Shown: positions 25,687-34,229 of the stretch, piece after piece
How positions within the stretch are numbered: position 1 is the first letter of the stretch
Layout of the letters: each line of letters starts with the position of its first letter
NCBI RefSeq assembly: GCF_002206635.1
Contig: NZ_NGUO01000011.1
Coordinates: 1-64,000 of the forward strand
From: Polynucleobacter aenigmaticus
GTDB lineage: Bacteria; Pseudomonadota; Gammaproteobacteria; Burkholderiales; Burkholderiaceae
Direction: 5' to 3'
Length of the DNA: 64,000 nucleotides
Notes under the pieces: generated by a model
The model's input: the letters and a program-made list of their open reading frames with translations, nothing else
Told to the model about the DNA's origin: nothing
The model's database searches: none
Translations under genes and position numbers: made by a program

Positions 25687-27867
25687 CTAAGCTTTGAGTT
25701 TGATGCGAGTTGACCTTGCGCGTATCGCTAGATAAATGTCTCTACTGGCATCTCTTAACAATGGCGCTAAATTAAAGACGCCATAGGTCAACACTTCTCT
25801 TAATGAGCGCAAAGGGGCATCTTTTGCGGCTTGTCCCCAGGCGTTTACCCAGTTATCTGCCCGACAAAATGTCATTTGGGTGAGCTCGCGTTGCTGCTCT
25901 ACTGATAGGTTTTCAAATAAGACCCCAATAGACTTGCCCCCTTTGGAAACGGTCCCAGGGAGCACAGCCTCTTTATCCCCCCTGAAAATAGAAACCCATA
26001 TTTGCTCGCCTACCGGAATTTCTACGGCTGTTAGTGGTTTTAAGCCAAGACCGTTTCGAGAGAAATCACTTGTTTCGCAAACAATGGTCTTGCCATTGGA
26101 AAGTAGGATAGTGGCTGGTAAGCTAGCATTAACACGGGGAGTTGCGCGTAGCTGTCGCGTTTCTTTCGCAACGTTGGCACTAGCGCTAATAACGATGATG
26201 TTGTAAGTTACCCATACCAAATTGATAACGAGGGTTCCAGTATCTCCATCATTCGTGGCTAATTTAATTACACCAGCCAAAAATCCCATCAGATTTAGCG
26301 CAAGCAAGAATATATAGGGCCTAGCTAATTTCCAGTCGACATATTCTTCTTCAACAATTCCGCCTTTAGAGGTTGCGTTAAATGCACCAAATTTAGGATT
26401 AATCATCGCTAAGGTAACAGGGAGAAAAATATACCAAGCTAGAGCGGTTTCATAAACCTCGCTCCAGAAGGAATGTCTAAATCGCCCCTGGATTTTTGAG
26501 TTGGTCATACTCGCGACAGCAATGTGCGGCAAAGCATAAGCTACCACCATAATGGCAGTTGAGCTAAATACTTCGGCGCCCATCAGTAGGTAGGCTAATG
26601 GCGCCGTTAAAAATACGAGACGAGGCAAGCCATAGAAAAAATGCAGCATGGCATTGGTGTAACAAAGGCGTTGCCAAATAGTTAAGCCCCGACCTAGCAA
26701 AGGGTTATCTACCCGAAATATTTGAGCCATACCACGCGCCCAACGAATTCGTTGAACAACATGTCGTGAAAGACTCTCTGTTGCTAAGCCTGCAGCTTGG
26801 GGAACTGCTAAATACGCTAAGTTGTATCCCTTACGACTTAACTTTAAAGCGGTATGGGCATCCTCAGTCACGGTTTCAATCGCAATACCACCAACTTCCA
26901 TGAGGGATTCACGCTTCAGAACAGCGCAAGACCCACAGAAGAATGAGGCATTCCATAAATCATTGCCATCTTGTACTAAGCCATAAAACAGTTCGCCTTC
27001 ATTAGGAACGATGCGATAGGTATCGAGATTTTTCTCAAAGGGATCGGGTGAAAAGAAGAAGTGGGGCGTCTGAACCATTGCCAACTTCGGATCTTTGAGG
27101 AACCAGCCCATTGAGAGCTGTAAAAAAGATCGAGTGGGAATATGATCACAATCAAAAATGGCCACATATTCCCCATTGATCTGACTTAATGCAGCATTGA
27201 GATTGCCCGCTTTATTATGATGATTGTTTTCGCGTGTCAGGTAAATTGCACCCACTTCATGACAAAATTCACGAAACTCTTCACGGCGACCGTCATCCAA
27301 AAGATAAATTCGCAGCTTGTCAGCTGGCCAATCCATCGATAGTGCGGCCAAAATAGTCAGCCGCACTACGTCTAGATCTTCGTTATACGTCGGAATCAAC
27401 ACATCAACAGTGGGCCAGTGGGTTTGATCGGTTGGCATCATCACTGCATTGCGTTTTAAGGGCATTGCAGTTTGTACATAACCCAATATCAAAACAATCA
27501 AGGCATAGATTTCTGCTAATACCAAGCCCCAACCTAAAAATGCATCGAGTGCTGTATCAAAATCGACGGAACTGGTTAAGCGCCAGTACATATAACGCAG
27601 AGACATCATTAGAGAGATGACAATCATGAGGATGATGCCTGCCTGCCCCCAAGGTAAGGTGCGAATCACTAATGCGATGCCAAATGCGAGAATTGCAAAA
27701 ACGGCTTGCTCAGATAGGGTGAGGGGTGTGCTAATGACGATATAAATAGCAAATGCGCCAAACAAGGCAATGCTATAAGTGGCTATCCGATATTTCCAAA
27801 GTCGTAACTCTAAAACATGATTGCCGAGTCTTTTTAGAATAGAGGATGAATTGACAAAATTATTCAA
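25687..27867 (-). CDS. bcsA: BcsA, cellulose synthase catalytic subunit (GT2 with PilZ domain)
   Basis: A 726-residue inner-membrane glycosyltransferase that makes beta-1,4-glucan from UDP-glucose. N-terminal helices (about 30-140) precede the GT2 domain with LLDDGRR, IFDCDHIPTRSF (DxD-type metal site, about residue 237), VTEDAHTALK (catalytic base TED, about 332) and QRIRWARGMAQ (QxxRW gating motif, about 375). Further membrane helices follow. Then comes a PilZ domain with RATPRVNASLP (RxxxR, about 573) and DFSRNGLGL, so synthesis is activated by c-di-GMP. It overlaps bcsQ by four bases; bcsB starts 11 bases downstream. Size and all motifs are complete. Confidence 0.97.
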   Translation of the reverse strand: MNNFVNSSSILKRLGNHVLELRLWKYRIATYSIALFGAFAIYIVISTPLTLSEQAVFAILAFGIALVIRTLPWGQAGIILMIVISLMMSLRYMYWRLTSSVDFDTALDAFLGWGLVLAEIYALIVLILGYVQTAMPLKRNAVMMPTDQTHWPTVDVLIPTYNEDLDVVRLTILAALSMDWPADKLRIYLLDDGRREEFREFCHEVGAIYLTRENNHHNKAGNLNAALSQINGEYVAIFDCDHIPTRSFLQLSMGWFLKDPKLAMVQTPHFFFSPDPFEKNLDTYRIVPNEGELFYGLVQDGNDLWNASFFCGSCAVLKRESLMEVGGIAIETVTEDAHTALKLSRKGYNLAYLAVPQAAGLATESLSRHVVQRIRWARGMAQIFRVDNPLLGRGLTIWQRLCYTNAMLHFFYGLPRLVFLTAPLAYLLMGAEVFSSTAIMVVAYALPHIAVASMTNSKIQGRFRHSFWSEVYETALAWYIFLPVTLAMINPKFGAFNATSKGGIVEEEYVDWKLARPYIFLLALNLMGFLAGVIKLATNDGDTGTLVINLVWVTYNIIVISASANVAKETRQLRATPRVNASLPATILLSNGKTIVCETSDFSRNGLGLKPLTAVEIPVGEQIWVSIFRGDKEAVLPGTVSKGGKSIGVLFENLSVEQQRELTQMTFCRADNWVNAWGQAAKDAPLRSLREVLTYGVFNLAPLLRDASRDIYLAIRARSTRIKLKA

Positions 27868-28655
27868 GATAATTTCTCATTCTTTGGTGCGCGATATCCA
27901 TCATTTAGAATGGTATTGATTAGCATAGCAAAATCAATGAGGTCATGTGCACCTTGACTCTCAGGCGCATAAGCTAATGCATCTTGATTGCAAGCAAGCG
28001 CCTCTGGTATAGATTGATCTTGGTGGACAATGGAAATATTTTTATTGGAAAACTGTAGAGCCATGATGTCTGCAACATCACTGGAAAGTTGCCGTGAGCG
28101 ATTGAGTTGACTAATAACATACAGATAGTCAATAAAGTCGGCACGATTGAAGCAGTACTGCTCAATCAAACTATCAATCATGGGAATAGTTGCATAACTA
28201 GCTGCATCTGCCAAAGTGACCACAATGGCAATATTGGCGACTGATAAGGCTTGCTTTAAGTAAACTGAAGGCCCTGGCGGCGTATCGATAATGACAATGG
28301 CATCTTGAGGTAAACCGAGCGACCTCAATTGTTGGTCAAGTAGGAGGGGGTCTTTAGAAAGCGCACTCTCAAAAGTAATACGCTCACTTTCGCTAACGTG
28401 ACCAAAGGGCAGAACAACGCACCCTGTATTACCCTGAACCATTGCCTTTGCCCAATTGCTAGCACTAAGCGTGCTTAATGCTACCCCCGCATGATGCGAT
28501 GGGGGAATGCCACAATGTAAGCGCAAGGAATTTTGAGGATCTAAATCGAGGGCAAACACTGTATGACCCCGACTTCGTAGTGCTGAACAGAGATTGGCAC
28601 TGATGGTTGTTTTTCCGACCCCACCCTTAGCAGAGACAATAGATAGTATTTTCAC
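27864..28655 (-). CDS. bcsQ: BcsQ (WssA/YhjQ), MinD-like ATPase of the cellulose operon
   Basis: A 263-residue ParA/MinD-type ATPase. The deviant Walker A motif is KGGVGKTTISANLCSAL (about residues 10-26), followed by LDLDPQNSLRLHCG and the Walker B-like region IVIIDTPPGPSVYLKQAL (about 118). BcsQ organises or positions the cellulose synthase complex; in Pseudomonas the equivalent gene is wssA. The start overlaps the preceding gene by four bases (ATGA) and its stop overlaps bcsA in the same way. The position directly before bcsA is standard. Confidence 0.92.
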   Translation of the reverse strand: MKILSIVSAKGGVGKTTISANLCSALRSRGHTVFALDLDPQNSLRLHCGIPPSHHAGVALSTLSASNWAKAMVQGNTGCVVLPFGHVSESERITFESALSKDPLLLDQQLRSLGLPQDAIVIIDTPPGPSVYLKQALSVANIAIVVTLADAASYATIPMIDSLIEQYCFNRADFIDYLYVISQLNRSRQLSSDVADIMALQFSNKNISIVHQDQSIPEALACNQDALAYAPESQGAHDLIDFAMLINTILNDGYRAPKNEKLS

Positions 28656-29113
28656 GAACGTTTCAACCTTTTGAATAGAGAGCTAATGCTTTCAGATGAG
28701 GCTGATTTAATATGGGCGGTATCCACTACTAAGGCATTCAGTGCCTTATTTAATTGGACCGGCTTAATCGCTTGAGTCTCTAAAATTGGACTTACTGGTA
28801 GAGGCTGAGTAGCTAACGGCTCAACGGCCATCACTTCTTCATCCGTAGTCACCCTAATCTCTTCTTTTGTAGTCAAAACTGTTTGAGTGATGATTTGCTC
28901 CACTACACGTTGGGGTACTTGTGCAGACTTTATGGCCGCTTTGGGATGGATTGTGTGGGCTTCCTTAGAATTATCCATTTCGTGAATTGCGGAGATTAGG
29001 GGCCAGCGCCCAAGAGACAGATTAGCTTGTTCAGTCTTAACTATCTCCTGATAGCCTTCTGGATTTTGTTCAATCGTCTTATATAAACTCTCAACATCAC
29101 TTATTTGTTTCAT
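28652..29113 (-). CDS. BcsP/BcsR-like cellulose operon protein
   Basis: A 153-residue protein whose first 45 residues (VESLYKTIEQNPEGYQEIV, then LGRWPLISAIHEM) resemble the BcsR/BcsP N-terminal motif of a helix with LY and YxEI followed by RWPLL. BcsR helps stabilise BcsQ and the synthase. The middle is variable and rich in Thr, Val, Pro and Glu, and the end (SISSLFKRLKRS) fits the basic tail reported for BcsP of betaproteobacteria. It is placed between bcsD and bcsQ with an ATGA overlap. The assignment rests on short motifs and position, so the choice between BcsP and BcsR is open. Confidence 0.7.
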   Translation of the reverse strand: MKQISDVESLYKTIEQNPEGYQEIVKTEQANLSLGRWPLISAIHEMDNSKEAHTIHPKAAIKSAQVPQRVVEQIITQTVLTTKEEIRVTTDEEVMAVEPLATQPLPVSPILETQAIKPVQLNKALNALVVDTAHIKSASSESISSLFKRLKRS

Positions 29114-29163
29114 GGGTAATTCCTTTTGCGGGGCTCAAATATATTCGATGTATCCGTGGAAAA

Positions 29164-29634
29164 CTACATGCTGAGCTGGTATTCCGTACTTCCGAATTCA
29201 TCGGTTTCTGAGATTTGACGAACGCACAAAGAGTCATTAGCGCCCATTGCGGCAAGCCATTTTTGATAGGTACCTTCTAAAAATGCTGTGACCCACAATG
29301 GGGTTTCAGAACCAAATGCACCGTTGCGTAAATTGCCATTAGTTGAGCTGTGATGGGTAATTCTTAAAGTGCCATCGTTTTCCTCAAGCTCCACCCAACC
29401 CCAGTCCATGTCCTGCCATACTGAGCACATGGCTGCTTGTAAGTCACCTAAGGTTTCGCAGGCGGGTAATGTAGTTTGCGAGCCAAATTGCATGCCAATA
29501 CCATGCATTACAGCGTGGGGATTTTTTAATTCTGTCAGGCTGGATAAACCATGGGCTGTAGCAGCCAATAGGCTACGCCATTGCCTTGCAGATTGACGCT
29601 GAATTCGATAATCAATTTTTTTGGGGGATACCAT
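29164..29634 (-). CDS. bcsD: BcsD, cellulose synthase subunit D
   Basis: 156 residues, the same length as BcsD of Komagataeibacter. Shared features are the N-terminal helix (QWRSLLAATAHGLSS), a middle helix and strand (CETLGDLQAAMCSVWQDMDWGWVELEE, then LRITHHSS) and the C-terminal PLWVTAFLEGTYQKWLAAMG, which corresponds to the LEGLYGRW region. BcsD forms octamers in the periplasm or cytoplasm that align glucan chains into bundles and marks type I bcs operons. It is the first gene of the operon, so the operon promoter should lie in the 256 bases upstream, which hold AraC-like direct repeats. Confidence 0.85.
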   Translation of the reverse strand: MVSPKKIDYRIQRQSARQWRSLLAATAHGLSSLTELKNPHAVMHGIGMQFGSQTTLPACETLGDLQAAMCSVWQDMDWGWVELEENDGTLRITHHSSTNGNLRNGAFGSETPLWVTAFLEGTYQKWLAAMGANDSLCVRQISETDEFGSTEYQLSM

Positions 29635-29709
29635 GATTTATTTCTCCAAGTTGGCAAACATTGTTTTTAAAATGGACTTCAGTTTCTTAAGAACAAGCTT
29701 TTTTAGCGA

Positions 29710-29748
29710 CCTTAAAAATGCAGTACATATCTAAAAAGTGCAAAATTA
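29710..29748. promoter_or_regulatory. Pair of direct repeats upstream of bcsD (candidate AraC-type operator)
   Basis: CCTTAAAAATGCAGTAC (29710-29726) and TCTAAAAAGTGCAAAAT (29730-29746) share the core TAAAAA-TGCA. Their TGCA elements are exactly 20 bp apart, two turns of the helix, as expected for an AraC-family dimer site. They lie 75-115 bp upstream of the bcsD start codon. A third, single copy (GTCTAAAAATGCACATTTTC, 29861-29880) lies just past the stop codon of the AraC-family gene. Binding itself is inferred. Confidence 0.5.
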
Positions 29749-29890
29749 CTTTTAATAAATACATATAAGAAACGTCATTTCTATGTCAAATCAGTTAGGG
29801 TGCTATATTTAATTGTGTTGAAGGTAGGTTTTTTGTAACTCCTAATAAACGAAAAAGTGTGTCTAAAAATGCACATTTTCTCTGTAATCT

Positions 29891-30907
29891 CTATCGGGCA
29901 AGCGTGCGCGCCAAGGTTGTTGAAGGCAGTTCACCGAAATGCTGTTGGTAATAGGCTGCAAATGCGGCCGGCTTGGTAAATCCACAGGAAAGGGCGATAG
30001 CGGTAACGGTAGTACCAGGTGGGGCACTGGTGAGGTGGTTATTCGCCATCATCAAGCGCTCCGTACGAACCCATCTCATGGGCGTAGTGTTATAGCGTTT
30101 TAAAAATGCGTAGTGCAGGTTGCGAGCGGACATGTTGCTTACACGCTCTAATGCGCTCAGAGTAATGGGTTGGTTTAAGTGGGCTTGCACGTAATCACAG
30201 ACCCGATCGAGTAAGCGCCTTGCATATTTTCGGCTTGGGGTGCTACTTAACTCATCTAGAAATAATTCGGGTTGTAACATGACTATCAAATTACGATAAA
30301 AGTTGTCATCTATTGCTGTTTGATTCAGTAATTCTGGCTGCAGTGAAAATTGGTCTAGTAAGTTAGCCAATTGCCTAAAAACCGTTTCAAAAGATAATCG
30401 ACCAACCTGCAGACTGAGTTTTCGGGGGGCATGTAAATCCAATATATTTTGAGAATGTTGGTTCATGCCTAGCATGCTGCGCGCAATTGACTCTAATTTT
30501 TGGGGGTTAATATTGAGCATGAGTACTGATTGCAAAGCGCTTTCACCGCTCCCAGTGCTATTAGGCAGTAATAATGCGTTTACACCAGACTGCCAATGGA
30601 TTAGCCGCCCATCAATGATGAAGTTTCCTTGCCCGTAAAATGGAATCATGAGGGTGGTGTCCTCATTCGGATTGATCTTAAATCTGACAGGGGTGCTTGC
30701 TGTTGCGACCATTTTCATGCCGTTGACATTGAGCAAGCAGGATTGATGTTGAAATACCCCATGATCGGCAATGGACTCACACTCCTTCAAACCAGAAATC
30801 ACTTCGTGAAGACGATCCTCCATCTCATTTACAGAGTCGTCAATTTTTGCAGAGCGCCCTCCAAAGACTAGGGGCGGCAATAAACAAGATAATTTTTTCC
30901 TATGCAT
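29891..30907 (-). CDS. AraC-family transcriptional regulator, copy 1
   Basis: 338 residues from the ATG at 30907, which aligns with the start of its paralogue (339 residues); a TTG 14 codons upstream is an alternative. The N-terminal AraC_binding_2-like domain (TTLMIPFYGQGNFIIDGRLI) is followed by a C-terminal double helix-turn-helix: YVQAHLNQPITLSALERVS, then MSARNLHYAFLKRYNTTPM and IALSCGFTKPAAFAAYYQQHFGELP. It lies directly upstream of bcsD in the same orientation, and both genes are preceded by the same paired boxes. It is therefore a likely regulator of the cellulose operon and of itself. The inducer is unknown. Confidence 0.88.
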   Translation of the reverse strand: MHRKKLSCLLPPLVFGGRSAKIDDSVNEMEDRLHEVISGLKECESIADHGVFQHQSCLLNVNGMKMVATASTPVRFKINPNEDTTLMIPFYGQGNFIIDGRLIHWQSGVNALLLPNSTGSGESALQSVLMLNINPQKLESIARSMLGMNQHSQNILDLHAPRKLSLQVGRLSFETVFRQLANLLDQFSLQPELLNQTAIDDNFYRNLIVMLQPELFLDELSSTPSRKYARRLLDRVCDYVQAHLNQPITLSALERVSNMSARNLHYAFLKRYNTTPMRWVRTERLMMANNHLTSAPPGTTVTAIALSCGFTKPAAFAAYYQQHFGELPSTTLARTLAR

Positions 30908-31020
30908 TAAATTGGCAATACACTTTACAGAATAGAAATTGGCAATCAATCAAGGAAAGATATTCTTGATTGAGCTTTAAAAACTAGCCTTAATTCTGAT
31001 GGGAGGCTTGAGGGGTGGCG

Positions 31021-31060
31021 ACCTTAAAAGCGCAAGGATGCGCTTAAAAATGCAAAATGC
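31021..31060. promoter_or_regulatory. Pair of direct repeats upstream of the first AraC-family gene
   Basis: ACCTTAAAAGCGCAAGGAT (31021-31039) and CGCTTAAAAATGCAAAATG (31041-31059) repeat the box seen before bcsD. The GCA cores (31032 and 31052) are exactly 20 bp apart, the same spacing as there. The site lies 114-154 bp before the ATG of the minus-strand araC gene, a normal place for autoregulation. Confidence 0.5.
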
Positions 31061-31072
31061 TGGGTATTGGGA

Positions 31073-32092
31073 TTAGCGTGCTTGGGCGCGCGCGAGCGTT
31101 GCCGATGGCATCTCACCAAATCGTGTGTTGTAGTAATCTGCAAAAGCAGCTGGCTTATTAAATCCGCAGTCTAAAGCAATAGTAGTTACCTTATCCCCCG
31201 GGATGCCACGGTTCAGTTGGTTGTGTACTAATGCCAAGCGTTCGGCTCTAACCCACTGCATGGGCGTGCAGTTGTAACGCTTAAGGAAGGCGTAGTGCAA
31301 TTTACGCCTAGACATACAACTGACCCGCTCTAGATCAGTGAGGTTAATGGGTTGATTTAAGTGCGCCTGAATATATTGGCAGACTCGATCGAGCAAGCGC
31401 CTAGCATATTTGCGGTTGGGGGTTGAGGTTGATGCGTCTAAAAATAGGTTAGGGCACAACATCATGGCGATGTTTCTATAAAAAGTATCATCAATGCCAG
31501 ATTGATTTAGTAATTCTGGCTGTAAAGAGAACTGATCAAGCAAGTTGGCCAATTGCCGAAAGACTGCTTCAAAGGAGACGCGACCTACCTGCAAGTCGAT
31601 TTCTCGTGGAATATCTAAATTCATCAAGGATATAGAGTCAGGACTGACCCCCAGCATGGTGCGAGCAACCTTCTCAAGTCTGATGGGATCAAGATCGACC
31701 ATAAGAACAGATCGGTTTGTGCTCTCAGAGCTCCCCCCGCAATTTGGTAAAAAAACTGCTTTACTGCTGGCGCGCCATTGAAGAGCACGGCCATTTACAA
31801 TCAGTTCGCCCTCCCCTGAAAGAGGGATGATGAGGGTTGTTTTATTTGTTTTTCCTACCTTAGAGCGTATGGGGGTGCTGGCAGTAGCAGCAATTTTCAT
31901 CCCATTGATAGTGAGTAGGGATGAATGATGACGAAATAATTTGTCGTCAATGAGGGATTCATATTCTATGAGCCCAGTGACAATGAACTTTAATCGCTCC
32001 CGCATATCGTAAACGGACTCATCGATGTGCGTTGACCGATCACCAAAAGCTAAAGCCGATAAATGAGATTTTGAGTTTTGAATAAGCTGCAT
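31073..32092 (-). CDS. AraC-family transcriptional regulator, copy 2
   Basis: A 339-residue paralogue of the adjacent AraC-family protein, with long identical stretches such as RVSFEAVFRQLANLLDQFSL in the core and RKYARRLLDRVCQYIQAHLN in the DNA-binding part. The recognition region (MSRRKLHYAFLKRYNCTPM) differs from copy 1 in only a few residues, so both may recognise the same boxes. The ligand domain (TTLIIPLSGEGELIVNGRAL) is more diverged. The two genes are a tandem duplication. No box pair like those before bcsD is visible in the 116 bases upstream of this copy. Confidence 0.88.
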   Translation of the reverse strand: MQLIQNSKSHLSALAFGDRSTHIDESVYDMRERLKFIVTGLIEYESLIDDKLFRHHSSLLTINGMKIAATASTPIRSKVGKTNKTTLIIPLSGEGELIVNGRALQWRASSKAVFLPNCGGSSESTNRSVLMVDLDPIRLEKVARTMLGVSPDSISLMNLDIPREIDLQVGRVSFEAVFRQLANLLDQFSLQPELLNQSGIDDTFYRNIAMMLCPNLFLDASTSTPNRKYARRLLDRVCQYIQAHLNQPINLTDLERVSCMSRRKLHYAFLKRYNCTPMQWVRAERLALVHNQLNRGIPGDKVTTIALDCGFNKPAAFADYYNTRFGEMPSATLARAQAR

Positions 32093-32208
32093 TAGTAAAT
32101 TAGAATGGTCTTTATATTCAAGTCAGACACATTAAGACGGGGGTAATAGTATTCGGATAAAAAAATATACTTAGCTTTTTTGGCATAGCAATCATCAGGT
32201 TAATTTTC

Positions 32209-32607
32209 CTATGCCAGTTTTTCTTCTAAGAGTTGAACTTCCTTCATGAGCACTTGTAAGGCATCTTTAATGGATTTGGTTGTATTAATAAATTCTTCTT
32301 GTTTTTCGAAGGTACTACCTTTTAATTCAGCATTTCTCTTTTCCACCGCCTCAACGCTGGGCATCCCCAATGCATTTAAGTCCAGATCTAACCAAGATCT
32401 CAGCACCAATAGCTTATCCAGTTCAGGGATTGCTAGGCCTCTAAGCCAGCGTCGGGCTGACTCTTGGGTGATAGGCTCTGATGTAGATGTGCGTAGATTA
32501 AACTCCTTGGCTACAAAAGCAGCTGAAGGTATTTCTCGGTATCGCAAGGCAAGGGCATTCACGAGGGACAGTGAAAAAGAATCTCGCAACGCTTGTTTCG
32601 GGGGCAT
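32209..32607 (-). CDS. XRE-like helix-turn-helix protein with a C-terminal coiled coil
   Basis: A 132-residue protein. Residues about 10-75 resemble the lambda-repressor type fold (SLVNALALRYREIPSAAFVAKEFN, then ITQESARRWLRGLAIPELDKLLVLRSWLDLDL). This is a variant seen in betaproteobacterial proteins annotated as DNA-binding. The last 50 residues are charged and predicted to form a coiled coil (EKQEEFINTTKSIKDALQVL, MKEVQLLEEKL). A near-palindrome (AAAAATTCGGATTTTT, 32608-32623, two mismatches) abuts the start codon and could be an autoregulatory site. No clear ribosome site is visible. The target genes are unknown. Confidence 0.65.
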   Translation of the reverse strand: MPPKQALRDSFSLSLVNALALRYREIPSAAFVAKEFNLRTSTSEPITQESARRWLRGLAIPELDKLLVLRSWLDLDLNALGMPSVEAVEKRNAELKGSTFEKQEEFINTTKSIKDALQVLMKEVQLLEEKLA

Positions 32608-32651
32608 AAAAAATTCGGATTTTTAAGTGTTCTGAACTATTGGAAGCGTCA

Positions 32652-33152
32652 TTAGCTTAAACTATTTTTTATGCGAGCAGATCTGGCTACATCAGTAGCT
32701 AGGTTTGACAATTTAACGGCTTCAGCCGCTGCCTCTGTCGCAATTTTCGTCGCTTCTGCAGCTTGAGCTGAGGCTATTAGGCAGGATTCCTCGGCTTGTT
32801 CGGCTACACTAGCTGCTGCTGCTGCACTTGCCGCCGCTGCTGCTGCAGCTGCTTCGATCGCAGATTCGGCGGCGCTTGCCGCTGCATCTGCCGCTGCATC
32901 TGCCGCTTTTAAAACTGATAGAGCCGCCGCTTCAGTGGCCGCAGTAGATGCATTTCTGGCTGCATCTGCCGCTTTGATAGCCGCATTAGCAGATCGTTTG
33001 GCTGATTCCGAGGCGTGGCCAGTGAGCTCTTTAAGGGTTGTCAGCGCATTGGTATAACGCCGATTAATGATGATGTAGCCTTGACGTAAGTCACTCACCT
33101 CAGTTTCAAGTAAAACAAGCTTGGATTGAATTAGTTTAATTTCATCAGTCAT
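32652..33152 (-). CDS. Extremely alanine-rich coiled-coil protein
   Basis: 166 residues. The first 45 are an ordinary amphipathic coiled coil (MTDEIKLIQSKLVLLETEVSD). Residues about 50-155 are roughly half alanine with regularly spaced Ser, Glu, Asp and Lys (AADAARNASTAATEAAAL, AAESAIEAAAAAAAASAA), which would form one long alanine helix. There is no signal peptide. The composition recalls phasins, small histone-H1-like proteins and type I antifreeze helices, but no family motif is present. It lies next to the XRE-like gene, separated by 44 bases. Function unknown. Confidence 0.6.
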   Translation of the reverse strand: MTDEIKLIQSKLVLLETEVSDLRQGYIIINRRYTNALTTLKELTGHASESAKRSANAAIKAADAARNASTAATEAAALSVLKAADAAADAAASAAESAIEAAAAAAAASAAAAASVAEQAEESCLIASAQAAEATKIATEAAAEAVKLSNLATDVARSARIKNSLS

Positions 33153-33476
33153 GGCTACCTTGTATAAGAGTCCACATTTAGTGTGGTTTTTAATATTATT
33201 TCATATTAAGGGGGGGGCTCTCTGTAGCATACACGCTCAAAGTGTAACTATATTATTTATTGCACTTTAAAGGTGTGAAAATACATCATCATTCAGAGCG
33301 TATTTAAAATCAACGTGAGTTGGATGGGCGGGCAAGCTATTCCCAATGAAGTTTGTCGAAAGATGGCTTCTCTCATTACATTTATTAAGCCCTTTTTGCA
33401 GTATTCGGATAGCCAATCCATGGGAATGCATTAAATATTAAGTCAAATTTCAATCTAAGCAAGTTAGGCTCGTTCA
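33153..33476. other. Divergent intergenic region before fnr
   Basis: 324 bases holding the promoters of the alanine-rich protein gene and fnr. It contains ATTTATTGCACTTTAAAGGTGT (33255-33276 in two overlapping parts): the first ten bases are the complement of TGCAATAAAT, and CACTTTAAAG recurs downstream of fnr at 34283. No canonical FNR box (TTGAT-N4-ATCAA) was found. I see no RNA gene or terminator. Confidence 0.45.
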
Positions 33477-34229
33477 ATGGATATGCTGTCAACTGCCCGC
33501 CTTGGGATGGGCTGCTCGACTTGTGTGCTCACACAATTTTGTTTGCCAGCGGGCATTGCAATTGAAGGTCTGCCTCGAGTAGATGATATGGTTAAAGAGC
33601 GCATTCATTTAAAAAAAGGGGAATATCTCTATCGGCAAGGGGAGGAATTTAATTCTATTTTTAGCGTGCGATTTGGGTCAATAAAGACGGAGTATTCCTT
33701 AGTAAACGGTCGGCATCAAGTGATGGGATTTTATCTTCCAGGAGAAGTGCTTGGTTTAGAAGGTATTGATGAGAGCAGCTATCAATCAAATGCCATCACG
33801 CTTGAGGATAGTGAAATTTGCATGATTCCATTTGCAGAGTTTCAGGCCCTCACTACTCAAATTCCCGCTTTACAAGGTCAATTTCATCGAATTTTAAGTC
33901 GTGGACTCACTCAAGATCAGCGCCACTTTCTTAATTTGGGTAGTCTGTATGCAATAGAGCGGTTGGCGGGATTTTTAATTCATTTGTCATTAAGGCTTGC
34001 ATTGCGGGGCTATCAAGACAGGCAATTTATTTTACCAATGGGTCGTGAAGAAATTGCTAGCTATCTTGGGGTCAAGATTGAAACAATCAGCCGAGCACTT
34101 ACCAGATTTTCAGATGCAGGCTTAATTCAGATTCATCAGAGGTTCATTACTTTAGTTGACATGGGCGGACTATATGATATTGCCGGTCAAGCAAAACCCG
34201 GCTACCTCTATCTATCTGAAGCAGCTTAA
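33477..34229 (+). CDS. fnr: FNR-type oxygen-sensing transcriptional regulator
   Basis: A 250-residue Crp/FNR-family protein. All four [4Fe-4S] ligands of FNR are present: Cys13, Cys16, Cys22 (GCSTCVLTQFC) and Cys115 (DSEICMIPF). They have the same spacing as E. coli Cys20, 23, 29 and 122. The cyclic-nucleotide-like barrel (about 40-130) is followed by the dimer helix and the HTH with recognition sequence VKIETISRALTRFSDAGLI (E-x-x-S-R, FNR type). It switches gene expression when oxygen falls. The regulon cannot be read here; it lies between the cellulose regulators and c-di-GMP genes. Confidence 0.93.
   Translation: MDMLSTARLGMGCSTCVLTQFCLPAGIAIEGLPRVDDMVKERIHLKKGEYLYRQGEEFNSIFSVRFGSIKTEYSLVNGRHQVMGFYLPGEVLGLEGIDESSYQSNAITLEDSEICMIPFAEFQALTTQIPALQGQFHRILSRGLTQDQRHFLNLGSLYAIERLAGFLIHLSLRLALRGYQDRQFILPMGREEIASYLGVKIETISRALTRFSDAGLIQIHQRFITLVDMGGLYDIAGQAKPGYLYLSEAA

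Noticed and set aside
30907..30949. TTG at 30949 as the start of the first AraC protein
   Set aside because: The ATG at 30907 gives 338 residues, matching the 339-residue paralogue, while the upstream extension does not align with it.
33153..33476. An FNR autoregulatory box before fnr
   Set aside because: I searched for TTGAT-N4-ATCAA and found no acceptable match on either strand.
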